Below, piece by piece: positions 25,195 to 34,488 of a stretch of DNA of 64,000 nucleotides; the stretch's first letter is position 1, and each line of letters starts with the position of its first letter. Made by a program: the position numbers and the translations under genes. The stretch spans positions 1-64,000 of the forward strand of contig JAJSDU010000002.1 of assembly GCA_028577615.1 (NCBI GenBank), read 5' to 3'. Below the pieces are notes generated by a model. The model made no database searches. It was given only the letters and a program-made list of their open reading frames with translations, and was not told the DNA's origin. The DNA is from Nitrosomonas sp. GTDB taxonomy: Bacteria > Pseudomonadota > Gammaproteobacteria > Burkholderiales > Nitrosomonadaceae.

Positions 25195-26169
25195 TTAAAC
25201 ACGAATTTTAATAATGCGCGACATGATAAAAATGCCCACTACCATCAGCGTCAGCGCGCCCCCGATGAGCGTTGGTCCAATCGGATCGGTGAACAATACG
25301 GATAAAAACCCGGGATTGACCAGGTTAATGACCGCCGCCAGCGCGAACGGCAAACAGGACAGAATCCAGGCCGATAAACGGCCTTCGGCGGATAATACGC
25401 GGATAGTGCCCAACAGTTTCAATCGCGCCCGTATCAGACTGCTGATGTTTTCCAGCAATTCGGACAGATTGCCGCCGCTTTCCCGTTGAATCAGGACTGC
25501 GATGACAAAATAACGCAGATCCGTGATCGGTATGCGTAAACTCAGACTCATCAACGCTTCCTGCAGCGCAATGCCGTAGTTGATTTCATCGAATGTCACA
25601 CTAAACTCTTCAGCTATAGGCTGCGGGCCTTCTTCCGCGACCATCTGCAGCGCGCCCGAGAAGGCATGCCCGGCTTTGAGCGCGCGCGCCATCAAGTCAA
25701 TCGCGTCAGGCAATTGCTGTTCAATTTTCGCGATACGTTTTCTGCGCGCGCTCAATATCAATAAAACAGGAATCGATCCCAGAAGCGCGGTGCACACGAG
25801 CGTCATCAAGCCGGACAGATTCATCAATACGGCAATCGACAGCCCGCCAAGCACCGCCATGATGCTGTAACCCAAGAAACCGGCCACGCTCAGTTGCAGT
25901 CCGGATTGAACCAATAACCGGTCCAATCCGTGAATTCGCGGTACCTGCAAAAGCAGCCGTTCCAGAGCCGGGGAATCGCTCAACAGCCGCTGCTTGATGA
26001 AATTGGTTTCCCTGGAAGCCCGTGAACCCGCCGAGATGGCCTGCAAGCGCCGCTCAATACGCGTCGCCTCCGGCCCCTTGTACGCATTCCACAAAAAATA
26101 CGCGCCTTCGAGAAAAAGCACTATGGCAATGAAAGCAAGCAGAATAAATAAGAAATAGAGGTAATCCAT
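25195..26169 (-). CDS. tadB: Tad inner-membrane platform protein TadB
   Basis: This 324-residue protein has the same T2SS_F domain as tadC (DAIDLMARALKAGHAFSGALQMVAEEGPQPIAEEFSVTFDEINYGI...LIQRESGGNLSELLENISSLIRARLKL), with an N-terminal membrane segment, a central pair and two at the C-terminus. The longer N-terminal part and the operon order tadA-tadB-tadC identify it. It starts 12 bp after tadA. Confidence 0.92.
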   Translation of the reverse strand: MDYLYFLFILLAFIAIVLFLEGAYFLWNAYKGPEATRIERRLQAISAGSRASRETNFIKQRLLSDSPALERLLLQVPRIHGLDRLLVQSGLQLSVAGFLGYSIMAVLGGLSIAVLMNLSGLMTLVCTALLGSIPVLLILSARRKRIAKIEQQLPDAIDLMARALKAGHAFSGALQMVAEEGPQPIAEEFSVTFDEINYGIALQEALMSLSLRIPITDLRYFVIAVLIQRESGGNLSELLENISSLIRARLKLLGTIRVLSAEGRLSAWILSCLPFALAAVINLVNPGFLSVLFTDPIGPTLIGGALTLMVVGIFIMSRIIKIRV

Positions 26170-26181
26170 TGAAACAACCTG

Positions 26182-27549
26182 TCATCGATATGTTCTGGAT
26201 GGATCAAACAGCTCGTCGCGCAGCTGTACGCCAAACACTTTCAAGCGTTCGGTAAACTTGGGCCTGATACCGGTGGCATGGAAATAACCCTGCACAATGT
26301 TATTTTCATCAACACCGGTCTGCTTGAAGGCAAAAATCTCCTGCATGGTGATGACATCGCCTTCCATGCCGGTAACTTCCTGGATGCTGATTAACTTGCG
26401 CTTGCCATCAGTCATGCGCGAAACCTGCACCACAACGGCGATGGCCGCGCTGATCTGCTGGCGTATGGCTTTTGCGGGTAAATTCATTTCCGCCATGCTG
26501 ACCATGTTCTCCACACGGCTCAAGGCATCCCTCGGCGTATTGGCGTGCACGGTAGCCATTGAACCTTCGTGACCTGTATTCATCGCTTGCAGCATATCCA
26601 GCGCCTCAGCGCCACGCACCTCGCCAATGATGACACGATCGGGCCGCATGCGCAGACTGTTGCGCACCAAAGCACGCTGCGTCACTTCGCCTCTGCCTTC
26701 GACATTGGGCGGACGTGTTTCAAGACGAACCACGTGTGGTTGCTGCAACTGCAATTCCGCGGCATCTTCAATGGTCACCACGCGCTCCGACTCGGGGATG
26801 TAGCCCGACATAATATTCAACAGCGTGGTTTTACCGCTGCCGGTACCACCGGAAATCAGAATATTGCATTTGCTTTTGACAAGACCGGCAATAATCTCGG
26901 CCATGGCGTCCGTCAGTGATTTGTTGCGGATCAGGTCATTCATCTTCAGCGGCACGACGGAAAAACGCCGGATCGAAAGCAACGGACCATCCAGCGCCAG
27001 CGGGGGGATAATCGCATTGACGCGGGAACCATCGGATAAGCGGGCATCCACCATCGGGCTGGACTCGTCGACCCTGCGGCCTATCCGGGATACGATCCTG
27101 TCGATGATTTTCATGAGATGGCGGTTATCGGCAAAATGAACATCGGTTAATTCCAGTTTACCTCTCCGCTCGACATAGACCTGGCTGTAGGTATTGACAA
27201 GGATATCTGAAATGGTCGGATCAGCCAGCAGCGGTTCCAATGGGCCAAGCCCCAGTACTTCGTGCTGGATATCCGCGATCAGCCGCTCTCTCTCCGCCTG
27301 ATTAAGCGGTGTTTTTTCCTCAACAAGCAACACGCCGATCAGCGTCTTTATTTCACTCATCAAACGCTCTGCCGACATATTCTCCATCACGGCGAGATCG
27401 ACCCTGTCGAGCATCTTCTGATGAATGCGCGACTTCAATTCCTGATAAGGTTTGTTCGCCAGCGGTTTATTGTCGACAACGGCAAGCTCGCTTTCAGATA
27501 TTTTTTCGTCACTGTGTCCCCATCGCTGCAAACGGTCACGTATCGACAT
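26182..27549 (-). CDS. tadA: Tad pilus assembly/retraction ATPase TadA (CpaF)
   Basis: This 455-residue secretion ATPase powers pilus assembly. It has Walker A GGTGSGKT (234-241), the Asp box/Walker B ([19 protein letters not shown]), a His box ([20 protein letters not shown]) and the N-terminal helical domain of the CpaF branch. Length and architecture are those of the family. It follows tadZ by 54 bp. Confidence 0.96.
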   Translation of the reverse strand: MSIRDRLQRWGHSDEKISESELAVVDNKPLANKPYQELKSRIHQKMLDRVDLAVMENMSAERLMSEIKTLIGVLLVEEKTPLNQAERERLIADIQHEVLGLGPLEPLLADPTISDILVNTYSQVYVERRGKLELTDVHFADNRHLMKIIDRIVSRIGRRVDESSPMVDARLSDGSRVNAIIPPLALDGPLLSIRRFSVVPLKMNDLIRNKSLTDAMAEIIAGLVKSKCNILISGGTGSGKTTLLNIMSGYIPESERVVTIEDAAELQLQQPHVVRLETRPPNVEGRGEVTQRALVRNSLRMRPDRVIIGEVRGAEALDMLQAMNTGHEGSMATVHANTPRDALSRVENMVSMAEMNLPAKAIRQQISAAIAVVVQVSRMTDGKRKLISIQEVTGMEGDVITMQEIFAFKQTGVDENNIVQGYFHATGIRPKFTERLKVFGVQLRDELFDPSRTYR

Positions 27550-27603
27550 AATTCCAATCCTTTTAAAGTGTTAAAAAAACAGGGCGTATAAAGTATTTGC
27601 AGA

Positions 27604-28806
27604 CTATGAAAATGCGAATATTTTCTTCAGCCAGCGATTATCCTGCCCAGTGTTGTCGCTTAACACGCTGCCTGCTTCCTCCAGCGCTTTCGCGATCGGA
27701 CTGCGTTTAGCCAGCTTGATCACGGGGACGCCATGATTGACGGACTCCTCGACAATCTCGTAGTTATTTGGAAAGGTCTTAAATACAGGAATGCTCAATG
27801 TATTCTCAATGTCATTCAATGTTATTTCACTTTTTTTGTTGAACCGGTTAACCAGCAGATGCGTTTTGCTATCGCTGTACCCAAGCGAATGAAACACGTC
27901 CAGCAAGCGCTTGGCATCACGAATGAATGGCAGCGTCTGCTGTAGAACAGGGAAAATCATGTCCGATTTATCCAGCGCCTGAATCGTTACCGCATCCAGA
28001 CGGCGTCCCAGATCAAGGATAATGAAATCATAATTTTTAATCGCAACCTGAAGCAGCGGATCGATATGTTCCGGGCGTATTTCGGTTGCCTTTTCAGGTT
28101 CATCGGGTGCGGCCAGAATGCCCAGATTGGGCAGAATTTCCAGCATGCTGGATGCCAGAAAAGAGCCGTCCAGACGATGAATCTGACGCGTGACATCGGC
28201 GATCGATGTGGGCGGCCTGCTATCCGACAGGAATAATGCGGCATCGCCAAGCTGGAGATTAAAATCAAACAGCGCGACACGTTTATTTTCCTGTACCGCC
28301 AGCGCATAGGCCAGATTGGTCGCCAGAAAAGTCGATCCGCTGCCGCCTTTGCACGGAATAAATGCCATCACTTTGCCATGACTGGAGGGCATACCGGACT
28401 GTTTGACACGTTGCTGGAACCGGTGAACCGCATCAAGCAGCGCTACTCTGTCCGGCGGCGTTGGCAATGTCTCACGCACACCGACGCGCATCGCTTCAAT
28501 CAACCGTTCCGGGGATTGCTGCTGAAACAGCACAATGACGCCCATATTCGGAAATCGCGTGGTTATTCTATTGAGTAACTGAAAATCCTCGCGGCTCGCA
28601 ATACAATTATCCAGCAGCAACAGATCGGGATGCGATTGCTCGACTATCGCCATGACTTGTCCGGCATCGCCGTTAAACGTCAATACCTTATGCGCATGAT
28701 TTTTATCGATTGCGGCAAAAAAAGGATGAGGAACATCCATATCGGTAAGGTATAGATGGATTGTCTCCAAAACAGACGGTTGATTTGAAATCGCGGTAAT
28801 AATCAT
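27604..28806 (-). CDS. tadZ: Pilus polar-localisation ATPase TadZ/CpaE
   Basis: This 400-residue protein has an N-terminal atypical receiver domain (about 1-125, with D65 in LLLLDNCI) and a ParA/MinD-like ATPase domain with a deviant Walker A (KGGSGST, 153-159), DFNLQLGDAALFL and FIILDLGRRLD. TadZ places the Tad machinery, often at a pole. It lies between tadE and tadA, as in many betaproteobacterial Tad loci. Confidence 0.92.
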   Translation of the reverse strand: MIITAISNQPSVLETIHLYLTDMDVPHPFFAAIDKNHAHKVLTFNGDAGQVMAIVEQSHPDLLLLDNCIASREDFQLLNRITTRFPNMGVIVLFQQQSPERLIEAMRVGVRETLPTPPDRVALLDAVHRFQQRVKQSGMPSSHGKVMAFIPCKGGSGSTFLATNLAYALAVQENKRVALFDFNLQLGDAALFLSDSRPPTSIADVTRQIHRLDGSFLASSMLEILPNLGILAAPDEPEKATEIRPEHIDPLLQVAIKNYDFIILDLGRRLDAVTIQALDKSDMIFPVLQQTLPFIRDAKRLLDVFHSLGYSDSKTHLLVNRFNKKSEITLNDIENTLSIPVFKTFPNNYEIVEESVNHGVPVIKLAKRSPIAKALEEAGSVLSDNTGQDNRWLKKIFAFS

Positions 28807-28831
28807 ATTTCTTTCTCTTAGAGCAGATGAA

Positions 28832-29272
28832 TCAGTAACAGATCGTATTGTTCGTGCTATTCATGCTTTCACGCGGCAATGTGGTCGAAAAAGCAGGCAT
28901 CTGAAAATTAATTGGAATTAAAGGCACAATTGATTGCACATTGAGTCCGGTAACACTCACTGTAATATAACGGCATGTATCAATATCACATGCAGCCGGA
29001 TCGTATTCAACATTGATATGCGTGGATGTCAGAAATCCGGCTATATCCGCCATCCTGGTTTTAATGGCAGCGGCATTCTTATCGCAGACGACCGCGATAC
29101 GCGCACCCAGGCGCGTTGCTTCGGTCGCGGCATTCATCATGAACAAAACACGTCCCATTTCCATAATGCCAAACAATAAGGTAAACAATATCACCGCCAC
29201 TATCGCAAATTCGACTGCCGCCACACCCTGCTGACTTTTCCGGATTGATGCAAAAATATTGTTCAGTTTCAT
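28832..29272 (-). CDS. tadE: TadE-family pseudopilin
   Basis: This 146-residue protein has the TadE motif near the N-terminus (QQGVAAVEFAIVAVILFTLLFGIMEMGRVLF): a Gly before the hydrophobic helix and Glu at +5 (G-VAAVE), so it is a TadV substrate. The periplasmic part has Cys residues likely to form disulfides (DPAACDIDTC). It overlaps the upstream pseudopilin gene by 4 bp. Confidence 0.88.
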   Translation of the reverse strand: MKLNNIFASIRKSQQGVAAVEFAIVAVILFTLLFGIMEMGRVLFMMNAATEATRLGARIAVVCDKNAAAIKTRMADIAGFLTSTHINVEYDPAACDIDTCRYITVSVTGLNVQSIVPLIPINFQMPAFSTTLPRESMNSTNNTICY

Positions 29273-29754
29273 ATTTGCCTCATCGTCGTTTGAATAGGGC
29301 CAAATGTTATGCCTGTGTCGGAATTGCCAAAGAATGTCAGTGGATTAAATACGAAATCAAACCGATACCCCGTAATGCCGACCTCAACCAGATTAATTGT
29401 CGTCCCGGCGCTCGACAAAGTTGTCGATGAAGTAATCGTTACCATGCCTGCCGTCAGTCCAGGGGCAAGCTGCGCACCAGAGCAATTCACATTGCCATGA
29501 ACCGCCAGGCATCTGGCCTCGGCAGTATACGTTGCGTAATTAACAGAACCCGGCGCATGTTGCGATAGCAGTCGTCCGGCATCGCGTACCGCTTTGACCA
29601 ATGTGTTGTACTGATAAATGGCGCGGCCAAATTCCGCCACGCCCACCGCCATGACGATCAACGGAATCAGCAATATCGCCATTTCGACAGCAACCGCGCC
29701 GTGGATATTTTTTTTATCCGGGCTGAATTGGTTTTTTCGTGCAATACGATTCAT
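29269..29754 (-). CDS. tadF: TadE/TadF-family pseudopilin
   Basis: This 161-residue protein also has a prepilin-like start (KNIHGAVAVEMAILLIPLIVMAVGVAEFGRAIYQYN), with G-AVAVE fitting the processing site. It differs from the next gene in its longer periplasmic domain. Whether it corresponds to TadE or TadF of other species cannot be settled from sequence alone. It starts 16 bp after tadG. Confidence 0.82.
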   Translation of the reverse strand: MNRIARKNQFSPDKKNIHGAVAVEMAILLIPLIVMAVGVAEFGRAIYQYNTLVKAVRDAGRLLSQHAPGSVNYATYTAEARCLAVHGNVNCSGAQLAPGLTAGMVTITSSTTLSSAGTTINLVEVGITGYRFDFVFNPLTFFGNSDTGITFGPIQTTMRQI

Positions 29755-29770
29755 TTCATCTGCTCCCGAT

Positions 29771-31057
29771 TCATTGCACCAGCGCCGGCACCAGCGGACC
29801 TATACTGCCGGGCCCACCCACCATGCCGGATGAAGCACATGGACTAGCGGCATCATCCGCCCTGCCCTGATATTCCAGAAACATTCTTGACGCGCCGGTA
29901 CCCGAACCACCTTGGCTGGTATTGATCGGATGCAGCATAAACACGCATGCCCAGGCTTGCACCGGCGCCGTTGGAGCGCCCGCATCCAGGGTAGGACAAT
30001 CAACCACCGCAACGGTGGCCAGGCGACGGTCCGCGCCATGCTGCTGTAAAAATGCCGTAGGCTTGGCGTTTGAGTTGCCTCGCTCCGCTCTCAAACCCGT
30101 CAAAGCATCCCCCTGATACGCGGCATAATTCGCTCTTCGACTGACGAAATCGCTGAAAGCATCAAACTGCGCGGGATAGTTGACTTCGGTATAGGCATAA
30201 CCGGACCAGTCAGGAACCGCAAAATCCGGCTGCCCAGGATCCGATTCAACATTATTCGTGTAGATGCCAAAACGGCTGTTCCAGCCTTTTGACAAGGATG
30301 AAACAACGCCACCTTGCCCGACTGTGCTGCCTATCGCCGGAAGACTGCAGTCGCCCGGCCCTGTTAAAGCTGCGTTCAATTCCGAGGCGCCGCCACCCGG
30401 CGGCGTGAAATCAATCCACTTGAATCCACCCGTCATGTCGCCCTGAGGGCCAAGCGCGCCTTCTATCCAGTCACCGGGATTGGCGGTAAGAAAATCGGAT
30501 AAACACATCCCCGCGGGAATAGCGCAGGTTGTCTGTCCTGGCACAAGGCTGGCGACCGCCGTGGCCGCCACATCCTGATCGCCAATCCCCAGCACCTGCA
30601 TAAACCAGTTGACGATACCCGTCCGCTCGACGGTGCAGCGTACAAACCGCATATTCAGCGGATTGGCGGCTGCGCCTTTAGTGACGTAACTGCCACTGAG
30701 CTGCTCACTGAATGTCACGCTGTCATCAGCGTTGAAATTGACTGTTTCATCCTGAAACAGCACGCTGTTCTCCATTCCCGCCGCAATACCAGCCGCTTCG
30801 GCAAGCGTTAATTGATTGGTATTGGCGCCCGTCAATTCACGTGCAGCGGCCAGCGCACAGCTATCGGCAGCGTTCTGCAACTCGGTTTTGGCCACGAACA
30901 GTTTGCCCAGATCCAGCGCCAGGCCTACAAAACCAATCAATACGACCATGGAAAGCGCGACAATGATCGCCACCACGCCCTTTTCCCGAGGAACCATTCC
31001 TGGTTCCATGCGATTTGGTTTAAATTTTTCTGATAACTGGCAGGTTCTGCGACGCAT
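29771..31057 (-). CDS. tadG: Flp pilus assembly protein TadG
   Basis: This 428-residue protein has an N-terminal TadE/G-like membrane segment (KGVVAIIVALSMVVLIGFVGLALDLGKLFVAKTELQNAADSCALAAARELTG), the family signature, followed by a large Cys-containing periplasmic domain. It is shorter than the von Willebrand-type TadG of some species and lacks a clear MIDAS motif. It is 50 bp after the small lipoprotein gene. Confidence 0.85.
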   Translation of the reverse strand: MRRRTCQLSEKFKPNRMEPGMVPREKGVVAIIVALSMVVLIGFVGLALDLGKLFVAKTELQNAADSCALAAARELTGANTNQLTLAEAAGIAAGMENSVLFQDETVNFNADDSVTFSEQLSGSYVTKGAAANPLNMRFVRCTVERTGIVNWFMQVLGIGDQDVAATAVASLVPGQTTCAIPAGMCLSDFLTANPGDWIEGALGPQGDMTGGFKWIDFTPPGGGASELNAALTGPGDCSLPAIGSTVGQGGVVSSLSKGWNSRFGIYTNNVESDPGQPDFAVPDWSGYAYTEVNYPAQFDAFSDFVSRRANYAAYQGDALTGLRAERGNSNAKPTAFLQQHGADRRLATVAVVDCPTLDAGAPTAPVQAWACVFMLHPINTSQGGSGTGASRMFLEYQGRADDAASPCASSGMVGGPGSIGPLVPALVQ

Positions 31058-31107
31058 AAAAAAACACCTTAAGTCAAAATATCAAATCCGGACTGAATCT
31101 GCGGGAT

Positions 31108-31416
31108 TCAGCGGGTACCGGTGCTGCCACCCGTTGTGCCCACATTCAACGAACCCGATGGGGGTGCCGGGCGATTAATAAATGAATCTCTGTAATTATC
31201 AAACGCCGCGTCTCCAGCCTGGCCATCGATGCCGACAACCGGCGCTGTATCGCGCGATGCATCAGGATTGGCGGTTTGCTGCGCCTTGGCCATTTCCACC
31301 GCATCACCGAATTTGGCGTCCATGTAGGGCGGTGGCGATGCGACACACGCCGTCAACAGCAATGCAAGACTTATTACTGGTGCGCGCAACTTAACTCTCA
31401 TACAAATATCAGACAT
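31108..31416 (-). CDS. Small Tad-locus lipoprotein
   Basis: This 102-residue protein has a lipobox (LLTAC) and a short mature part: MDAKFGDAVEMAKAQQTANPDASRDT, then VVGIDGQAGDAAFDNYRDSF and a Gly/Ser/Thr-rich tail. The same pattern is, from memory, common right after rcpA in betaproteobacterial Tad loci, where CpaD sits in alphaproteobacteria. It may help the secretin insert into the outer membrane. AAGGAG precedes the ATG, 12 bp after rcpA. Confidence 0.75.
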   Translation of the reverse strand: MSDICMRVKLRAPVISLALLLTACVASPPPYMDAKFGDAVEMAKAQQTANPDASRDTAPVVGIDGQAGDAAFDNYRDSFINRPAPPSGSLNVGTTGGSTGTR

Positions 31417-31428
31417 TTTTGTCTCCTT

Positions 31429-33141
31429 TTATCTCATTTGAAATCCACCCGTTTCGACATTACCAGATTGATACGCAGCGTCTGGCAAAGGCGAATCGGT
31501 AGTACTCACGGTGTTATCGTAAGACGGTTTTCCTTCCATTCTTCCCTGGATCAGGAGTTCTCCGCGTCCAGGACGGATAAAGGCATCCGTCGGCAGCGCG
31601 TAATCAGGCTGCAAAGGCTGAACCAGACGCGGCGTAACGATGATGACCAGCTCAGTCTTATCCATCTGGAAATTGTTGCTGCTGAATAATGCGCCTAATA
31701 CCGGCACTTCCCCGAGAATCGGAAAGCGTCTTAACTGCTCCTTGAAGTTGTCCTGCAATAATCCGCCAATTGCCAGCGATTGCCCGTCGCGCAGCTGCAC
31801 GGTGGTGGCAATCCGGCGAGTCTTGAAGGTTGGCACCGCGACAATACCGCCCAGTCCGGTTGACGCCACTGACTGAAAAGATACCAGCTCGGATACTTCC
31901 GGATTGACGCGCAGATTGATGCGCCCCTCTTCCAGTACGGTTGGCGTAAAATTCAGTCCCACGCCAAACTGCTTGGATTGCAGGCGCACATTGCCGCCCG
32001 CACCGGAGAATACGGGAATCAGGATCTCCCCGCCCACCAGAAAACTTGCTTCCTGTCCGCTGATGGCAACGATATTGGGCTCGGCCAATACTTTGATCAC
32101 TTCATCCCGTTTCTCGGCATCAACCAGAAATGCAGTGCCTTCGGTCGCCTGGAAATTGGTAATACGCGGCAGCGATGATTCAACTTCAGCCGTCAGATTT
32201 TTGCCAATCAGAAAATTGGCCGCGCCGCCGCCTGCCAGACCCGCCATGATTTGAGTCCACGCGCTGCCGGTTTTTCTTGTGGCGCCGGCAAAATCAAAAC
32301 CCAGTTTTTCTGCTTCGGTACGATTCAGCTCGGCCACTTTGACTTCCAGCATGACCTGTTGATTGTCACGCACCTGCAGCAAATTGATCACTTTAAAGCT
32401 ACCCAGCCCGGCACCAGCGCCGGGCGAATCTTCATCTGATTGCATGCCTTGCCGCAACACCTGCATGCCCTGCTGACCACCCTGTCCGCCGCCCCCGCCC
32501 CCTTGATTTTGCTGTCCGTCTTGTTGCAGACTCACCATCATATTCAAAACCGAAGTGCGGATAAATGCATCCGCCAATGCGACCGCACGATCCGCCCGAA
32601 GTGTATTGGAAACGAACCCGGACAAAATCAAGGAGTCCCCTGCGGCCATTACTTTAATGTCCTTCTCATCCGGCATAATTGCTGCCAACTGGTTTCTTAA
32701 CGCTGTCGCATCCATCAGAACAGTAACGTCGATAACGGTTGACTTACCATCTTTAGTCCACAAGGTAATATTGGTCATGCCGACAAGCTTGCCCAGAATA
32801 TAAACTTCACGCGGACTGATCAGCATTACGTCGGCAACGTTCGGACTACCCACCGAAATACGGGTGATCGGCGCCGGCAATTTCAGCAGCGTTGATTTAC
32901 CCAGCGTTACATCCATATTTGCCGCACCCATCCTGGGTGCATGCTGTCCATCAAGAAAATCAGGGCCGGCCTGCAATGCGGTGGATTGAAGAGACGATGG
33001 CGTCATCGCGACAGGCTGCATTTGCGCATAACCCGGACTTGTTAACCCAGCACTTAACAGACAAAAGAATAGCGGTGAGAAACCGAATTGCCGCATGGAT
33101 GATGACGCGTAACTTCTCATCTTGAAAAATATTCGGTGCAT
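31429..33141 (-). CDS. rcpA: Tad outer-membrane secretin RcpA/CpaC
   Basis: This 570-residue precursor has a signal peptide (cleavage near SPGYAQ), an N-terminal pilus/secretin domain (LPAPITRISVGSPNVADVMLISPREVYILGK), a BON-like segment and the secretin core (VLAEPNIVAISGQEASFLVGGEI...VGLNFTPTVLEEGRINLRVNPEVSEL...VPTFKTRRIATTVQLRDGQSLAIGGLL). A Gly/Gln-rich insertion (about residues 213-228) interrupts the periplasmic region. It forms the outer-membrane channel for the pilus. AAGGA lies 8 bp before the ATG, and the gene is 2 bp after rcpC. Confidence 0.94.
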   Translation of the reverse strand: MHRIFFKMRSYASSSMRQFGFSPLFFCLLSAGLTSPGYAQMQPVAMTPSSLQSTALQAGPDFLDGQHAPRMGAANMDVTLGKSTLLKLPAPITRISVGSPNVADVMLISPREVYILGKLVGMTNITLWTKDGKSTVIDVTVLMDATALRNQLAAIMPDEKDIKVMAAGDSLILSGFVSNTLRADRAVALADAFIRTSVLNMMVSLQQDGQQNQGGGGGGQGGQQGMQVLRQGMQSDEDSPGAGAGLGSFKVINLLQVRDNQQVMLEVKVAELNRTEAEKLGFDFAGATRKTGSAWTQIMAGLAGGGAANFLIGKNLTAEVESSLPRITNFQATEGTAFLVDAEKRDEVIKVLAEPNIVAISGQEASFLVGGEILIPVFSGAGGNVRLQSKQFGVGLNFTPTVLEEGRINLRVNPEVSELVSFQSVASTGLGGIVAVPTFKTRRIATTVQLRDGQSLAIGGLLQDNFKEQLRRFPILGEVPVLGALFSSNNFQMDKTELVIIVTPRLVQPLQPDYALPTDAFIRPGRGELLIQGRMEGKPSYDNTVSTTDSPLPDAAYQSGNVETGGFQMR

Positions 33142-33143
33142 TT

Positions 33144-33965
33144 TTATTGTCCTTTGGTTATTTTGGCTTCAGATTGATGCAACCCCCTGATGACCACTAT
33201 CGACTCATCGCGTGGCGCGCGGGGACGGTATATGACTTTTTTCTCCTCGGTTTTTACAACCGGCTCTGGCGCGATGGTCAGGTTAAGCAAATCAGGCACA
33301 CGTCTGCCTCGCGTTTCGACTTGATCCTGATCAACCTGATTACGCAGAGCAAGTGACAACGCGCCGATGCTGCGCGCCAGATCAAGCGTTTCAGCTTCTT
33401 CAGGGGTAACCTCGAGTGTTACGGCCGTGACCACTTTAGGTTTGGTATCATCACGTCCGACGTCCTGAGCCACGGCCAGTACCAGAATCTGCTCGAGTAC
33501 AATCTTGGAGAAAGGCTTTCTATCGTGATCCTGGGCATTTACCAGAATATCCACATAATTACCCGGCAATGCAAAACCCGCCACGCCGATGACATCATTA
33601 ACACGCACGGTTATTGCTCTTTTGCCTTCCGCAACCACGCCCGACAACCCTCCTGATGTTCCAACCGGAGCCAGCTTCGATTCGAGCACTGGCTCTCCAC
33701 GCACCAGATGGGATTTCAGCACACGATTTTCCAGCTGCGAAAAATCCTGAAAAGAACCGTGCGGCAGACTTCCGCTTGGCCAATCGGTACGACGCAGCAT
33801 GTCATAATTCAGTCGGGTGCCAACATCGATGTCATGCGCCGCGACCAGTATCGTAGACGCATCGATACGCGTTTGATCGACAATCCATTTGCCAGCCACA
33901 GCAACAGCTATGAGTCCAAGTAACAGTGATGCCAGCATCACCATAAGCGCACGGGTACTTTTCAT
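33144..33965 (-). CDS. rcpC: Tad pilus assembly protein RcpC/CpaB
   Basis: This 273-residue protein has one N-terminal membrane anchor (LMVMLASLLLGLIAVAVAGKW) and a SAF-type domain (ASTILVAAHDIDVGTRLNYDMLRRTDWPSG), followed by the RcpC domain (RAITVRVNDVIGVAGFALPGNYVDILVNAQD). It is the first gene of the minus-strand Tad operon and is thought to connect secretin and inner-membrane parts. Confidence 0.92.
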   Translation of the reverse strand: MKSTRALMVMLASLLLGLIAVAVAGKWIVDQTRIDASTILVAAHDIDVGTRLNYDMLRRTDWPSGSLPHGSFQDFSQLENRVLKSHLVRGEPVLESKLAPVGTSGGLSGVVAEGKRAITVRVNDVIGVAGFALPGNYVDILVNAQDHDRKPFSKIVLEQILVLAVAQDVGRDDTKPKVVTAVTLEVTPEEAETLDLARSIGALSLALRNQVDQDQVETRGRRVPDLLNLTIAPEPVVKTEEKKVIYRPRAPRDESIVVIRGLHQSEAKITKGQ

Positions 33966-34400
33966 ATTTCACTTCCTGAAATTTTCTATAAAATCATTGG
34001 AAACCACGTTCCAATGTCAGTGGTTGCCATTGCAACAGCAACAAAACTTCGTATTAAAACTTTGGCCGCACAGGATCAGTTTCAAAAAAAGAAATATCGA
34101 AATCTGTTCCCGATCTTCAATCCGAAAAATTTTTTAACTCAATACTTTTTTCAGCAATATCGTGACACTGATTGTATGCCGTACGCGAGACAGGATAATG
34201 TGCGAAAAAAACTGTAATTAATAGCTAATTTGTTTTTTTTGATCATTGAACGACTCACATCTATAAAGCGACGGGATTCAGTCATTCCTGACAGGAAAGC
34301 AGGCCAGGTGATCGGACATAAAGTTTTTGATGCTGTTCACCGGAAAGTTTTCAGTGTCGATTAACACTCCCGATGTTTGTGCGACCTGAATCACTGATAA
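33966..34400. other. Upstream region of the Tad operon
   Basis: These 435 bp lie between rcpC and the terminator of the exported-protein gene, and should hold the operon promoter. The sequence is AT-rich, with a run of eight or more T near 34231-34240. There is an inverted motif CATTCCTGACAGGAAAGC at about 34284-34301. No gene, RNA or confident promoter hexamer pair was recognised. Confidence 0.4.
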
Positions 34401-34448
34401 AAAAACGCCATATGCGCCGAACCAATCGGCAATGCATATGGCGTTTTT
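34401..34448. terminator. Bidirectional terminator after the exported-protein gene
   Basis: A perfect 15-bp stem (AAAAACGCCATATGC / GCATATGGCGTTTTT, 34401-34415 and 34434-34448) with a T run on either strand lies 40 bp beyond the stop of the minus-strand gene at 34489. Confidence 0.92.
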
Positions 34449-34488
34449 ACATATCAGGGTTTCAGTAATGTTTTACCAGAAACCCCAG